In this document: piece after piece, positions 1-9,137 of the stretch | How the letters are laid out: each line of letters opens with the position of its first letter | How positions within the stretch are numbered: the first letter of the stretch is position 1 | Source: Fragilariopsis cylindrus CCMP1102 | Lineage: Eukaryota; Bacillariophyta; Bacillariophyceae; Bacillariales; Bacillariaceae | Direction: 5' to 3' | Length of the DNA: 26,661 nt | Assembly (NCBI GenBank): GCA_900095095.1 | Contig: FMBT01000669.1 | Coordinates: 1 to 26,661, forward strand | Translations under genes and position numbers: made by a program | The notes under the pieces: generated by a model | What the model saw: only the letters and a program-made list of their open reading frames with translations | What the model was told of the DNA's origin: nothing | The model's database searches: none

Positions 1-1736
1 CCTGCGGATGGTTGATGATGGTGTGCTGGAAATAAGTTACTAGTGGACTTTTCTGAGTGTCGTCGTCCTTCTTCAAGTTCAATAATAAGACTATCATGAT
101 CCCAATCATTTCCGTTTTTCTTATTATTGTTGACAAGTTTATCTTTTGTACCTTCTGAAAATCGCAATTTTCTTCGTATATCAGGAGGTATTACCGATTG
201 ATTATCACTAGTCGTATCTGGCAATTTCGGTGTATGTATCGACATTGGATGAGCTTTTAATATACTTGTACCTGTACTTTTCAGCTTTTTTTCAACATTC
301 GTTGAAAATGCTTTACGGAATGATTCCATATTATGACTTATTTGTTTCCGACGTCGTACTCTTGGTGATTGTGCCTCCATCATATCTGTGGATGTACTAC
401 GTCTCATAACAGCACGTTGACCACGAAGACTTGTTGTTCTTGATAATGGTGATCTACCTGTTTCCAGATCAGTCGTCATTGATAACCTACGACTTTTACC
501 TAGCCGTAACGATGCAAATTCCTTCCTGTTGCCGTCGTCGTACAGTGATGATGACGACGAGGGTCGTGGTGGTGTTCGTGTTGCTGTTCTTCCCTGCAGA
601 ACTAATGCAGGAATATCAAAAAAGTCAAAATCTTCCTCAACGTTATCGTTATTATAATCAGCACTACCGAATGAACCAGATACGGATGATGTAAAACTAT
701 TCATACCTATTGAAGACATAGTAGACTTTCTTCGATGTCGTCCTTTTTTTATTTTTCCTTTTGCAGCAGCAACATGCTTATTATTATTATTATTATTTTC
801 ATTCTTGCTGTTATCCGTTATCGATGTCAATTCAGGAATGTTCAGGAATACTGTTTGTTGTTGTTGTTGTTGACTGTTGTTGTCAGAAGGATTATGATTA
901 GTAGATGATTTTTGGTGGAAGAACCCATCATCATCATCATCATTATCAATATCAAAACTTTTATGTAAACTATTTGTGAAAATGTTATTAATTGTAGCAT
1001 TCACGTTAACATCAGCATCAGCATCAGTATCAGCATCGTTGATAGCACTACTTTTTTGTTGTACTTTATCTCTGAAAATACTGTTACTTCTTGCAACATT
1101 ACTACTCTTCACGTATACATCAGTCCCATCGTTCATGTTATTCGAATGGATTGGTTCTTGTTGTTGTTCTTCTATAATAGCAGAAAAAAACCCATCATCA
1201 TCATCATGATCAATGTCAAAACTTTTATGTAAACTTTTTTTGAAAATGTTATCAATTCTAGTATTCACGTTGCTGTTAACATCAGCACTATCTTTGTTGC
1301 TGTTAACATCAGCACTATCTTTGAAAATGCTATTACTCCTAGCAACATCATTACTCTCACCACCAATACTACTTCCTGATTGTGTTGTTGGTGGTGGTTG
1401 TGTTTCAAATAATGACATTAAAGATGTTGATGGAGGAGGTTGTTTTCCTGTCGTCCCTGATTGTGTTGTTGGTGGTGATGGTTGTGTTTCAAATAATGAC
1501 ATCAATGATGTTGATGGAGGTTGTTTATATTTGTTGTAGGATGTTTTATTACTTGCACCAATTGTATCAGCATTATTATTTGTATCAGCAGCAGCATTCT
1601 GTTGTTGCTGTTGCTGTTTACGGGTATTACTTGCACCAATAGTAGCAGCATTCTGCTGCTGTTGCTGTTTTTGTTGTTTGCGGGTATTGCTTGCACCAAT
1701 AGTAGCAGCATTCTGCTGTTGCTGTTGATCACTCAT
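1..1736 (-). CDS. Partial disordered protein built from duplicated modules, function unknown
   Basis: The frame is open for 578 codons from an ATG at 1736 down to base 1 and continues outside the window, so only the N-terminal part is seen. I do not recognise the protein. Residues 1-50 hold two near-identical 20-residue units of poly-Gln followed by NAATIGASNTRK. Residues 73-121 hold two copies of a unit with the core STSLMSLFETQP followed by Pro, Thr and Gln. A longer module is then duplicated: each copy carries VARSNSIF, then NIF, SLHKSFDID and an Asp run ending in GFF. The remaining part is basic and Ser-rich, with RRKS and RRSTS sites that suit basophilic kinases. No membrane segment or enzyme motif is visible. 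Codon use (tta, tca, aca, gat) matches the neighbouring genes, and the duplicated units keep frame despite indels, which supports real coding. It may be a scaffold or regulatory protein, but this is a guess. Confidence 0.8.
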   Translation of the reverse strand, partial: MSDQQQQQNAATIGASNTRKQQKQQQQQNAATIGASNTRKQQQQQQNAAADTNNNADTIGASNKTSYNKYKQPPSTSLMSLFETQPSPPTTQSGTTGKQPPPSTSLMSLFETQPPPTTQSGSSIGGESNDVARSNSIFKDSADVNSNKDSADVNSNVNTRIDNIFKKSLHKSFDIDHDDDDGFFSAIIEEQQQEPIHSNNMNDGTDVYVKSSNVARSNSIFRDKVQQKSSAINDADTDADADVNVNATINNIFTNSLHKSFDIDNDDDDDGFFHQKSSTNHNPSDNNSQQQQQQTVFLNIPELTSITDNSKNENNNNNNKHVAAAKGKIKKGRHRRKSTMSSIGMNSFTSSVSGSFGSADYNNDNVEEDFDFFDIPALVLQGRTATRTPPRPSSSSSLYDDGNRKEFASLRLGKSRRLSMTTDLETGRSPLSRTTSLRGQRAVMRRSTSTDMMEAQSPRVRRRKQISHNMESFRKAFSTNVEKKLKSTGTSILKAHPMSIHTPKLPDTTSDNQSVIPPDIRRKLRFSEGTKDKLVNNNKKNGNDWDHDSLIIELEEGRRHSEKSTSNLFPAHHHQPSA

Positions 1737-3044
1737 ATTTATTTGATTATTTTGATTTAATGTTTACTTTTAAATGAATACTAACTTATCTCAATTTTAT
1801 TATTAAGTTTTACTCCGGGGGGTGTGTTGTTGTGCGGGGAGTAGCCGTAGCGTAGCGTAGTTTGTGGTGGTTTTATCTCTTATCTTCGATTGGATTGGAT
1901 TGGCGTGTTTGATTTGTTTTGTTTGGTTCTTAATTACAGGCACAAGCACAATCGCACAAACACAGATCGAAAAGTATAGTAGTACAGTGATAACAATACC
2001 GTAGCTAACGACGCCAATAATCACTCTCTCACTCTCTCACTCGGGGTCGTGTGGGACGGGGAAGAAACTCACGAGCGTTCGTCCTACTTGCTTGATTTAT
2101 TCCTATTGGGTTCTGCTTTGCTACGTTCGTTGTGTTTTGTTTGGCTATTTATTGCTTTGCACTATTGACTGTTGATTTTGATGTTGCTTGTAACTTTTAA
2201 GTAGTCTGTGCGGTGGAAAAAGACTGCCTTATCTCTACCAACACACCATTGCAGACCCAGAGTCAGTATGGTATATTATAGTGTAGTAACTGGTATACTA
2301 CTTCGGTATAAGTACGCAACAAGTCTTTGCTTGGATGTTTTGTCTACTTCAGGAAGAATTACTAGTTTAGTCTCCGTCTCACGTCGAAAATTTGCTTTGA
2401 TTTTTATTGATGTGTGAATGTCTGTTGATTCATTCGATTCATTCGGGTTCATTCGCCCAAGTGCCGGCTGTTTTCGTAGTGTAGTCGCTCTTTGATTTCT
2501 GTTTTGAAAGAATATTAAATAAATTATAAGTCGTGATGTGTCGATTGTGTGGTGCGTCGTTTACTTGTTTGTGTTGGTTTGAGATTCAAATACGGTAGGC
2601 AGGCGTGATTGAAAATAAAAGAACGATGAATGAATGAATCTCCGTGCTCCTTTCAACACAGGCAGATATTTAAAAAATGATGACCACAACATACAGCCTT
2701 ACTTTTAAATTGAACATAAAAAATGGTAAAAATGAGAATGGAAATGGAAATAATAGAGAGGTACAACACCACGAAGAAGATAATCAACTTATTCAAGATT
2801 CCTGCTTTCGTACACGGCATAATGTTATATTATTCATTCTTGTGCGTGTAAATTCAACAACAACCCTACTAGCTAGATTCTTTTTCATTTATTATTATTA
2901 TATATTTTCATCGGAATCAATACGACGGCGATTATTGTGTGCTTCTGTCGTCGATACTATCAAACAAGAGGAGGAAGAAAATCGACATCCTATGGTGTAA
3001 TTACGTGTTATTGTTATTCGTATAATAGTATCGACTACTATGTA
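1737..3044. other. Intergenic spacer, no gene supported
   Basis: This is the upstream region of the minus-strand gene that starts at 1736, and the 3' flank of the minus-strand MYND gene. It contains CT-rich repeats near 2025-2042 (CTCTCACT repeated), a CATTCG repeat near 2430-2457 and a GAATGAAT run near 2627-2638. Open frames at 2208-2417 and 2677-3000 have no recognisable domain. The second is low in complexity, with Asn and Lys first and Phe, Tyr and Ile later, and I take it as chance. Confidence 0.5.
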
Positions 3045-4202
3045 TTACATTCCTCGCATATCCAATTCAAAATCCCTTTCAAAATCCTTCTCTCGCTGAG
3101 ACTTGCCTTGTTGGGCCTTCGCAATCCAGTCCACATACGTCTTCTGCTGTTTATAGGCAGACATACCAAACCGTGGGCTACCGTCCCATTCATGGCCCAC
3201 GTCCCTGCAAATTTTAGCTACATCACCCTTGATGAATTTGTTGCTGCCGGCGGTGATTTGTATGCTACCGCCCATGATTAGTGCAGGATGCACACCTAGC
3301 TGCCAAGCACATTCTGCGATGGAATGCTCACCACCATTATTCTCGGCCAAGAATGCCTCTTCAAAGATGTAATCTAGTTGTTCTTCCGTTAGACCGTGCG
3401 CTAATTGAGCTGTTGGCGCTGCTGCTTTGGATACTTTATTTTGTTTATCCTTTTTGGCTTTTGATTTGCACGTCATTTTGTGGATTGTCCAATGGTGCTT
3501 TTGACAGGCCAAAGAGCAATACGTCACCTCATCACAAGCACAGCGAAGCTTCCTGCCAGATCTAGGACACATAGATTGGCCATCCATGATGCATATCTTC
3601 TTGTTAATACGCATATCCTTCTGTGTTGCTTTGATGATCTTTTTGTTTTCATCGTCCGTAAGATCTCGACCCAAAGCCTTTCTCTTCAGGGCAAATTGAT
3701 TGGGGAGCGTAAAGTCCATCAAACAGATATCACAGCATTCCAACGAATGCGCAACACACACACAGGTACCATCAGATAGGACTTTGTGTTCTGTATTTGG
3801 GTCGCCAATTGAATCAAGGACCTTTTTTTGTAATAGTTCTCGACAACAGTGGCACAATGCCTTGTCGCTTCTTCCCCATTGCTTAATATCAAATTGAATT
3901 CTTGGTAAAATAACCTTACAATCATGGCACTGACGCGACATATCTTCGGAGATCTTCGTGAATTCTTCGCAGAAACGACACAATGGCTTCGGTTGACGCA
4001 ACTGTAATTTCGAAAACCCTTTTCTATCAAAATTCTTCATGCATTGAATACAAGCGATTTTCGCTTGCTGTATAGCGGACGTATTACATTTTAATTCTGA
4101 GCACGACAGGCACGAGGGATCCTTTAATCTCCATTGTCTCTTCGAAAAGTTCCCTTTTGTGCATTTCTTTTTGCAACTAATACATACTTTCTCGTCACTC
4201 AT
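3045..4202 (-). CDS. MYND zinc-finger protein with three N-terminal CxxC zinc modules
   Basis: This 385-residue protein begins with three copies of one pattern: CxxC, about 20 residues containing a Phe and then a Gln, then CxxC. The Cys pairs are 7/10 with 31/34, 51/54 with 75/78, and 92/95 with 117/120. Copies 1 and 2 carry FSKRQ and FSKLQ, close in layout to the Stc1-type zinc domain of fungi, and copy 3 carries FDIKQ. Residues 147-182 hold a further Cys/His cluster followed by GRDLT. Residues 212-245 form a MYND finger with CSLACQKHHWTIHKMTC at its end; its first half (C212, C221, C223) is irregular. The C-terminal 130 residues are helical and charged, without motifs I know. MYND fingers bind short proline-containing peptides in partner proteins, often in chromatin complexes. 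A regulatory or adaptor role is inferred; no enzymatic domain such as SET is present. The gene is intact and intronless. Confidence 0.85.
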   Translation of the reverse strand: MSDEKVCISCKKKCTKGNFSKRQWRLKDPSCLSCSELKCNTSAIQQAKIACIQCMKNFDRKGFSKLQLRQPKPLCRFCEEFTKISEDMSRQCHDCKVILPRIQFDIKQWGRSDKALCHCCRELLQKKVLDSIGDPNTEHKVLSDGTCVCVAHSLECCDICLMDFTLPNQFALKRKALGRDLTDDENKKIIKATQKDMRINKKICIMDGQSMCPRSGRKLRCACDEVTYCSLACQKHHWTIHKMTCKSKAKKDKQNKVSKAAAPTAQLAHGLTEEQLDYIFEEAFLAENNGGEHSIAECAWQLGVHPALIMGGSIQITAGSNKFIKGDVAKICRDVGHEWDGSPRFGMSAYKQQKTYVDWIAKAQQGKSQREKDFERDFELDMRGM

Positions 4203-4956
4203 CTTGCTTTTATCTTGCTTTGATCACGCACATAGAGGCAGGTAAAGTATAATATGGTGTGAGATCGTCAAGCGATGTTATTGATCATACTGTACAGCCT
4301 AAGATCTAAGATACCCATGAATTGAAAAATACATAACATTGCGTCCGATCACTTACTATATGTTTTTTCCTTACCTATGAATTAACGTAATCGGGCTCTC
4401 TTTCGTCATCGATTTCAACAATAATATTATGTTTGAAGTATATGTATTCAAAATAAAGGTATGTAACGTTATCGAAATGAAACCAGTGATATGCATGTTG
4501 TGGTACCATCATGCAGTACTACCGTACTACTGACGATGGCTGAGTTTATAGTGTGTACGTACATACGTACGAAATGGGATTCAAAATTTAACAGACGAAG
4601 GAAGCGAACACTGATTTAATAAGCCCTTCTTTTCTTTCTTGATGTAATTTTTTCGAAATTATTACCTTGTTAAAAAAATCCAAAAGATTGAACAAAATAA
4701 TGAAATCACCATAAGAGCACAAGACACCCGCCACCCACGAAGAACAACAATGGCGAAATACTGTATTGTTACATCAAATCACGTAGGTTCGCTCTAGAGG
4801 TAGTATTCAAGCCCCAACAAAGATCGTGGCGTGTCGAAGAAGTACGATTGTACCATGACTGTAACGGGTAAAGCACACTCACAAGAAGAAGAACATACGG
4901 TAGTCTCTCCCGAAGAATAAAAACAATTACAGTACGATACAAACATCGCTCCTATC

Positions 4957-5127
4957 ACTAGTGTGTCTTCTATTAATATGTAGCATGAAGCGTTGACCAG
5001 TGCATGCAGTAATTGAGTCGCACATCGCACATCGCACGCACTACATAACAACTTGATAAAAAGTTCACTAGTCTCACTTCTATTAATTCGTAGCATGAAG
5101 CATTGACCAATGCATGCAGTGATTGAT
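4957..5127. repeat. Imperfect 61-bp direct repeat, 110 bp apart
   Basis: Copy 1 covers about 4957-5016 and copy 2 about 5067-5126. Both share the cores TAGCATGAAG and TGCATGCAGT, and by eye differ at about 8 positions. The copies contain CACTAG at their left end and the palindrome TGCATGCA. No coding frame explains the duplication. Confidence 0.8.
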
Positions 5128-5409
5128 CGCAACTCGCTCCTCGCCACTCGACACCCAGATGCAATCCTACTGTATTGTACTGACTTATTTGTCTCAAGTT
5201 CAAAGCGAAAGAGCACAATCTGCCTACTAGCTAGCTAGTACTGTACTGGCTTATTTCAAGTAAGTTCAAATCGAAAAAAGCACAAAAGTAGGATCAAAGC
5301 GTACTGTACACAAACAAACATACGTACAGTACAGTACAGTACACCCACTACAGCCACTACAGCCAGTACTGCAGCCAAATAGTAGATATTTGAAGAGAAG
5401 AAGAATAGA

Positions 5410-5430
5410 AAGAGAGAGAGAGAGAGAGAG
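5410..5430. repeat. GA microsatellite
   Basis: A run of about ten GA units lies 45 bases upstream of the small gene at 5475. Similar shorter GA runs occur at about 6373-6388 and 24200-24213. Confidence 0.9.
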
Positions 5431-5474
5431 CTGCGTGCACTACTAGTGCCTCCGAAAGAAACTCTTCTTTAAAG

Positions 5475-5834
5475 ATGCCATCGCCATCTATTTCTCGCAG
5501 GAGGATTAGAAGAAATTCAATACCATCAAGAAGTGTTTCGTTATTTTCATCATCAGAATCATTACCATCAAGAAGTAATGTTGTGGATCGACCACTAACA
5601 TGTCCCGAACGAAGAGTTAGAAGTGATAGAACAAGAAACTTTAAAGCTGTAGCAGCATCTGTTTGTTGCAGTAGGATTAGAAGAAATTCAATAGCATCAA
5701 AAAGTGTTTCATTATCATTATCATCATCAAGAAGTAGTGTTGTGGATGTGGATCAACCACCAACACGTCCCGTACGAAGTGGTGGAAGTGACAGAACAGG
5801 AAATTTCAAAGCTGTGGCAGCATCTGTTGCTTAG
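5475..5834 (+). CDS. Small protein made of two 57-codon tandem repeats
   Basis: This 119-residue frame consists almost entirely of a duplicated unit. Each unit starts with RIRRNSI, continues through a Ser-rich stretch with RSVSL or KSVSL, then SSVVD or SNVVD, a Pro/Arg region, and ends NFKAVAASV. The repeat period is 171 bases at DNA level. The copies differ by several indels, and all of them are multiples of three, which is good evidence that the frame has been kept under coding constraint. RRNS and KS/RS sites resemble basophilic kinase targets. I do not know the family. It could also be an exon of a larger gene: the next plus-strand coding-like block is the MYND half-finger at 6100. No splice sites linking the two are convincing. 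Confidence 0.55.
   Translation: MPSPSISRRRIRRNSIPSRSVSLFSSSESLPSRSNVVDRPLTCPERRVRSDRTRNFKAVAASVCCSRIRRNSIASKSVSLSLSSSRSSVVDVDQPPTRPVRSGGSDRTGNFKAVAASVA
5497..5828 (+). repeat. In-frame tandem duplication, 171-bp period
   Basis: Copy 1 spans 5497-5667 and copy 2 spans 5668-5828. The two open with the same GCAG-x-AGGATTAGAAG core and end in GCATCTGTT. Indels between them (a deletion of about 12 bases and a GTGGAT insertion in copy 2) keep the reading frame. Confidence 0.85.
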
Positions 5835-6099
5835 CTTAGCTCGGCTCAAAATTTAAAAAAAAACACAAGCGAGTACTGTACAAGAAATATTGAAAGAACC
5901 GCATCTAATCACACCCAGAGCTTAGATTTATACTGTATAATAAGAAGAAGAAAGCAAGCAAGAAATCAAGAATAAACAGAACGAGAACAAATTCTATCAC
6001 GATCACACAAAAAAAAATTAAATAATAAATAGAAAGCAAAATGTAATACGTAAATTTAAAATAATTTTTTTTTGTATCAGTCAACACATACATTTCTAA

Positions 6100-6357
6100 C
6101 TCATTCTTGCTGTTCAAAGCAATCCTTGGTTAGTTAGAAAGCTAGAGCAGTGTACCTCATATTATTGCTGTAAAGATCATCAAGAAAAACATTGGCCAAT
6201 ACATAGATTATTCTGTCAACAAAGAAACCAGATCCAAAATCAAAGTCATTCTCCGAGTAGTAGTAGTAAGGATAATAGTACTGAAGATATTACTAAATTA
6301 TATGAACAACTCTACGGCGAGAATGGTACAGATTTATTTGCTGATGGTTTTATATAA
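6100..6357 (+). CDS. C-terminal half of a MYND zinc finger, exon or gene fragment
   Basis: An 85-codon open block with no internal ATG start encodes, from 6148, a sequence matching the second half of a MYND finger: a Cys, YYC, then HQEKHWPIHRLFC. The Cys at the usual position before Gln is His here. A polar Ser/Asn tail follows (SHSPSSSSKDN), then TKLYEQLYGENG and a TAA stop. The first half of a MYND finger (CxxC and a further Cys pair) is missing upstream, so this is either a 3' exon whose 5' exon I could not place or a broken copy. Possible acceptor AG sites lie at 6131-6132, 6139-6140 and 6144-6145. The small gene at 5475 is the only upstream coding candidate, but it has no Cys pairs of the right kind. 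The intact MYND gene at 3045-4202 is a possible distant relative. Confidence 0.55.
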   Translation, partial: LILAVQSNPWLVRKLEQCTSYYCCKDHQEKHWPIHRLFCQQRNQIQNQSHSPSSSSKDNSTEDITKLYEQLYGENGTDLFADGFI

Positions 6358-6708
6358 CTTATGCATGCATATGGAGAGAGAGAGAGAGTGAAAAAAATAC
6401 ACACAGCGAGCATTGCAAATAAATCATAATAAGTTTGTCTTCGATACTTTGGGTCGTTTCTCATCGTAAGAATTTTTTAAAAGAGCATTCATTTCGGAGG
6501 AAAAAACAACTTTATTTATTTTATTACATATATACACATATTATAATTACTTAAGAATACTACGATGCTTACGATCTAGATCCTCCAAGAGACATCTCGC
6601 CATCTTGATGCACGGTATATCATAACTACTGTATGCCAGTAGTAGTCATCGGAACGAAGCACGTCGGTTGCATTCTTCTGCAGCACTTTACTTTACTTTC
6701 CATACAAA
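6358..6708. other. Spacer between converging coding blocks
   Basis: The spacer contains a GA microsatellite (6373-6388) and AT-rich sequence with AATAAA-like words. It probably carries the 3' ends of the plus-strand fragment and of the minus-strand armadillo-like gene. No gene is seen. Confidence 0.5.
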
Positions 6709-8064
6709 TCACAACCAATACTTCAATAGCTTCTTTGCCTCTAATTTAGTATCATGTTCGATGTTATCATTACTAGTGGAATCAATAATACGACCTAACG
6801 TTGTCATGAGATATGGTACTTCCGCCATTAATGACTTACCAATAACTTCGCCTGCGCTATAAAGAAAACCAAATGCCCCTTCTTTGAATGCTTCATTTGG
6901 TGCTATCTTAACATATTCAACATAAAAGGGAACAATTACTTCTACTAAATCGTCATGGCCGTTTGTGGCAGCTGCAAAGAACAAACGATTATAACAATTA
7001 ATGAAGAAACGTGATACAACACTCCAAACTTGACTATTGAAATCTCCATATATGATGGAATCCTTCATAATGGCATCAAAGCATGTTCGGAAAACATTGT
7101 TTCTTTTACAATCAGCTGCAACCAATGATGTATCTGGTGAACACGATGATAGAAATGCTAAAACACTAAATATTTTGATTAAGATACGAGGAACCCACGT
7201 TGCGTCAGTAGTTGTAGTATTCAGCAATCGCAGGGTTGCAATAGCATTATCAAATATACGTAGTGTTTGATCCTTCTCAATCTCATCTAGTACATTCTTT
7301 CTAGAGATGACGTTCCCGAGTGATGCCCAAATAGAATCTAAGGCTTTCATCGTGCTAAGTTTACTTCCACCACGGTACACATTATGGTTTGCACGGAGCA
7401 TGGTACTTATACCATCCCGTTCAACAAATTCCCTTGCAACTATCTCACCAACCACCTCGTTATTATGGTTTCTGATGTTGTTACCAATGAAGGTACAACT
7501 GGATATTATTGAACTAACAAGGTAGATATATTCAGTATCAAACATTCTTGCATTGCCTGTTGTTAGAAACTTCAAAAGGCGTGGAATTCCTCCTAATTCC
7601 GAAAGTTCTTTGAAAACGTCCCAACGATTATTGGAGCGTCCCCGCCTACGAAGATCTTTCAAGACTTGTACAGTCTCATCCCTTGTATATTTCTGTTTCG
7701 TGTCACTAATAATGCATAGGACGGAATCGATGCCATCGATATCTTTATAGGAGGAAGTTCTTGTTGTTGACGAATCGTTCTTGAAAACACGATCATCATT
7801 AGAAACGAACTGGTTTTTGTTACTATTATTATCATTATCATTATCAATGCCATTATCGATACTGCCTAGTGTACGTCGTGACGATGACACGACTGTCAAT
7901 TTTGGACCAGAATGAGAGGCAGCTGTAGCGTCCTTACGACTACGAGGACTGTGACTGCGACTGGTTCGCGACAAATGTTGTCGTTTGGAAATCGGGGGAT
8001 TAGCCATGCCTACCGACCGACGCTGACCTCGTGTCCTTTTAGCGAGGTGTGTGATATTCTCCAT
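6709..8064 (-). CDS. Armadillo/HEAT-like alpha-helical repeat protein
   Basis: This is an intact, intronless 451-residue frame. Residues 1-110 are basic and disordered, with SRTSRSHSPRSRKD and an Asn/Asp-rich stretch, which could serve nuclear or nucleic-acid contacts. From about residue 115 to the end the sequence reads as consecutive amphipathic helices. Typical helix-pair phrases are ELGGIPRLLKFL and REFVERDGISTML, the usual form of armadillo-like repeats where a Gly-Ile turn precedes a hydrophobic helix. The repeats are too divergent to count reliably. Such proteins act as protein-binding platforms; no partner can be named. Many diatom proteins have the same layout of a disordered head plus an armadillo-like body. 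The start at 8064 is the first in-frame ATG of the basic head. Confidence 0.75.
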   Translation of the reverse strand: MENITHLAKRTRGQRRSVGMANPPISKRQHLSRTSRSHSPRSRKDATAASHSGPKLTVVSSSRRTLGSIDNGIDNDNDNNSNKNQFVSNDDRVFKNDSSTTRTSSYKDIDGIDSVLCIISDTKQKYTRDETVQVLKDLRRRGRSNNRWDVFKELSELGGIPRLLKFLTTGNARMFDTEYIYLVSSIISSCTFIGNNIRNHNNEVVGEIVAREFVERDGISTMLRANHNVYRGGSKLSTMKALDSIWASLGNVISRKNVLDEIEKDQTLRIFDNAIATLRLLNTTTTDATWVPRILIKIFSVLAFLSSCSPDTSLVAADCKRNNVFRTCFDAIMKDSIIYGDFNSQVWSVVSRFFINCYNRLFFAAATNGHDDLVEVIVPFYVEYVKIAPNEAFKEGAFGFLYSAGEVIGKSLMAEVPYLMTTLGRIIDSTSNDNIEHDTKLEAKKLLKYWL

Positions 8065-8676
8065 CCTTGCATTCGTCAGACTGCATACATGTTATAAGAA
8101 TCTTCCAGTCTTTGGTTGATCTATCTCTGATTGTGCGAGCAACTAAAAGTATTTAAGTCTAATAAGTTCGTTGCATGTAGCGACAGAGATAAGGTATGCA
8201 TTTTCGAATTTCAATATAATTAGTTGACACAAGCCGCCGCGCGCGGAAGATTCATCTTTGTATCGATGTATGTGAATGTTATGTACTAGGCAGCTGTCAA
8301 GTACAAAAAATGAGATTTTGAAAGTTTTTGACTCACTCTCCAACATTTTATAGCGTGAAAATTCCTCACCATAGCCCTCTGCGCGTTGTCCGTTGCACGG
8401 ACGAAGTTGTACGTACCTCAAAGCCCTTCCAGATTCAAAAAACAGCAGCCTTACACTTAAGTACAGCTTCAAACAGTAATGACTTTAAAAAACGGTTAAA
8501 AACGGTTTTTACTTTTTTGATCGCCAAGTCTACCTTTTGATCTACTGTACAGTACTAGTTATAAAATGTATTAGCAGTTGACTAAATCAAATAATGTATA
8601 CATGACACATACAACATTTTGTAAGCAAATGAAAAAGACAGAGATTCAGTACTGTGCATAATTACGTTAACAACAT

Positions 8677-8678
<2 letters not shown>

Positions 8679-8706
<28 letters not shown>
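8679..8706. repeat. (AC)14 microsatellite
   Basis: A perfect run of fourteen AC units lies in the gene-poor stretch. Confidence 0.95.
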
Positions 8707-8707
<1 letters not shown>

Positions 8708-8951
8708 AGATCACATCCAAAGAAAACACACAATAATGATACCAAATTGCTGTATGTTGTACATTCTTATGTTTTCCAATGAACTGTGAAGGCTCTCTTA
8801 CTTAGTGCAATCTTTTGAGATACAGGAGAAAAAAGAATGGAGTGTGGGCTTGCCATTATACTAAATCAGCATTAAAAAGGGTGTGTCATTTGATGTTTCA
8901 TATTCCATGCAGAAAACTGGGTACCCAATTCCTACACCAAAAACTATATCA

Positions 8952-9137
8952 TGCGTGAACTTGGTTTTGCTTTTGGCTGAAGATAGATATCCAATCCGAT
9001 GAGAGGGACCACTAATAAAAGCCACAATAACCCACACACATAGATATATACTATATTCCCTGTATACCCTATGCCTACCACTGCAAGGGCACGATTATCA
9101 GAGAAATAATTGAACACTTGATCATGTATTCATCCAC
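8952..9137 (-). pseudogene. Possible coding relic with a hydrophobic segment
   Basis: Read on the minus strand, about 60 codons are open from an in-frame stop near 9135. They encode FSDNRALAVVGIGYTGNIVY followed by a 20-residue hydrophobic stretch (LLWLLLVVPLIGLDIYL) and then QPKAKPSSR. Coding-looking sequence also lies in the other two minus-strand frames on both sides, for example VPPQYEVDEYMIK upstream. This would fit a decayed membrane-protein gene with several frameshifts. In AT-rich DNA a run of this length can also be chance. No family is recognised. Confidence 0.25.

Larger units (their letters stand above)
4203..5474. other. Intergenic spacer with direct repeat and GTACAGTAC clusters
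   Basis: No gene is supported. The spacer separates the MYND gene (minus) from the small repeat-built gene at 5475 (plus), so it is a divergent upstream region. It holds a 61-bp direct repeat, a dense cluster of ACTGTACAGT-like words between 5230 and 5345, and a GA microsatellite. Minus-strand frames at 4794-5216 run through the direct repeat. They give a protein whose only notable feature is that same duplication, so I treat them as chance. Confidence 0.5.

Noticed and set aside
431..694. 87-codon plus frame over the left-edge gene
   Set aside because: It is the complement of the strongly coding minus-strand frame and has no domain of its own.
2677..3000. 107-codon plus frame in the left spacer
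   Set aside because: Low-complexity Asn/Lys then Phe/Tyr/Ile content, no motif, no conserved neighbour, and it overlaps another frame.
4794..5216. 140-codon minus frame with an internal repeat
   Set aside because: Its internal repeat only reflects the DNA-level direct repeat; composition is not protein-like and no family fits.
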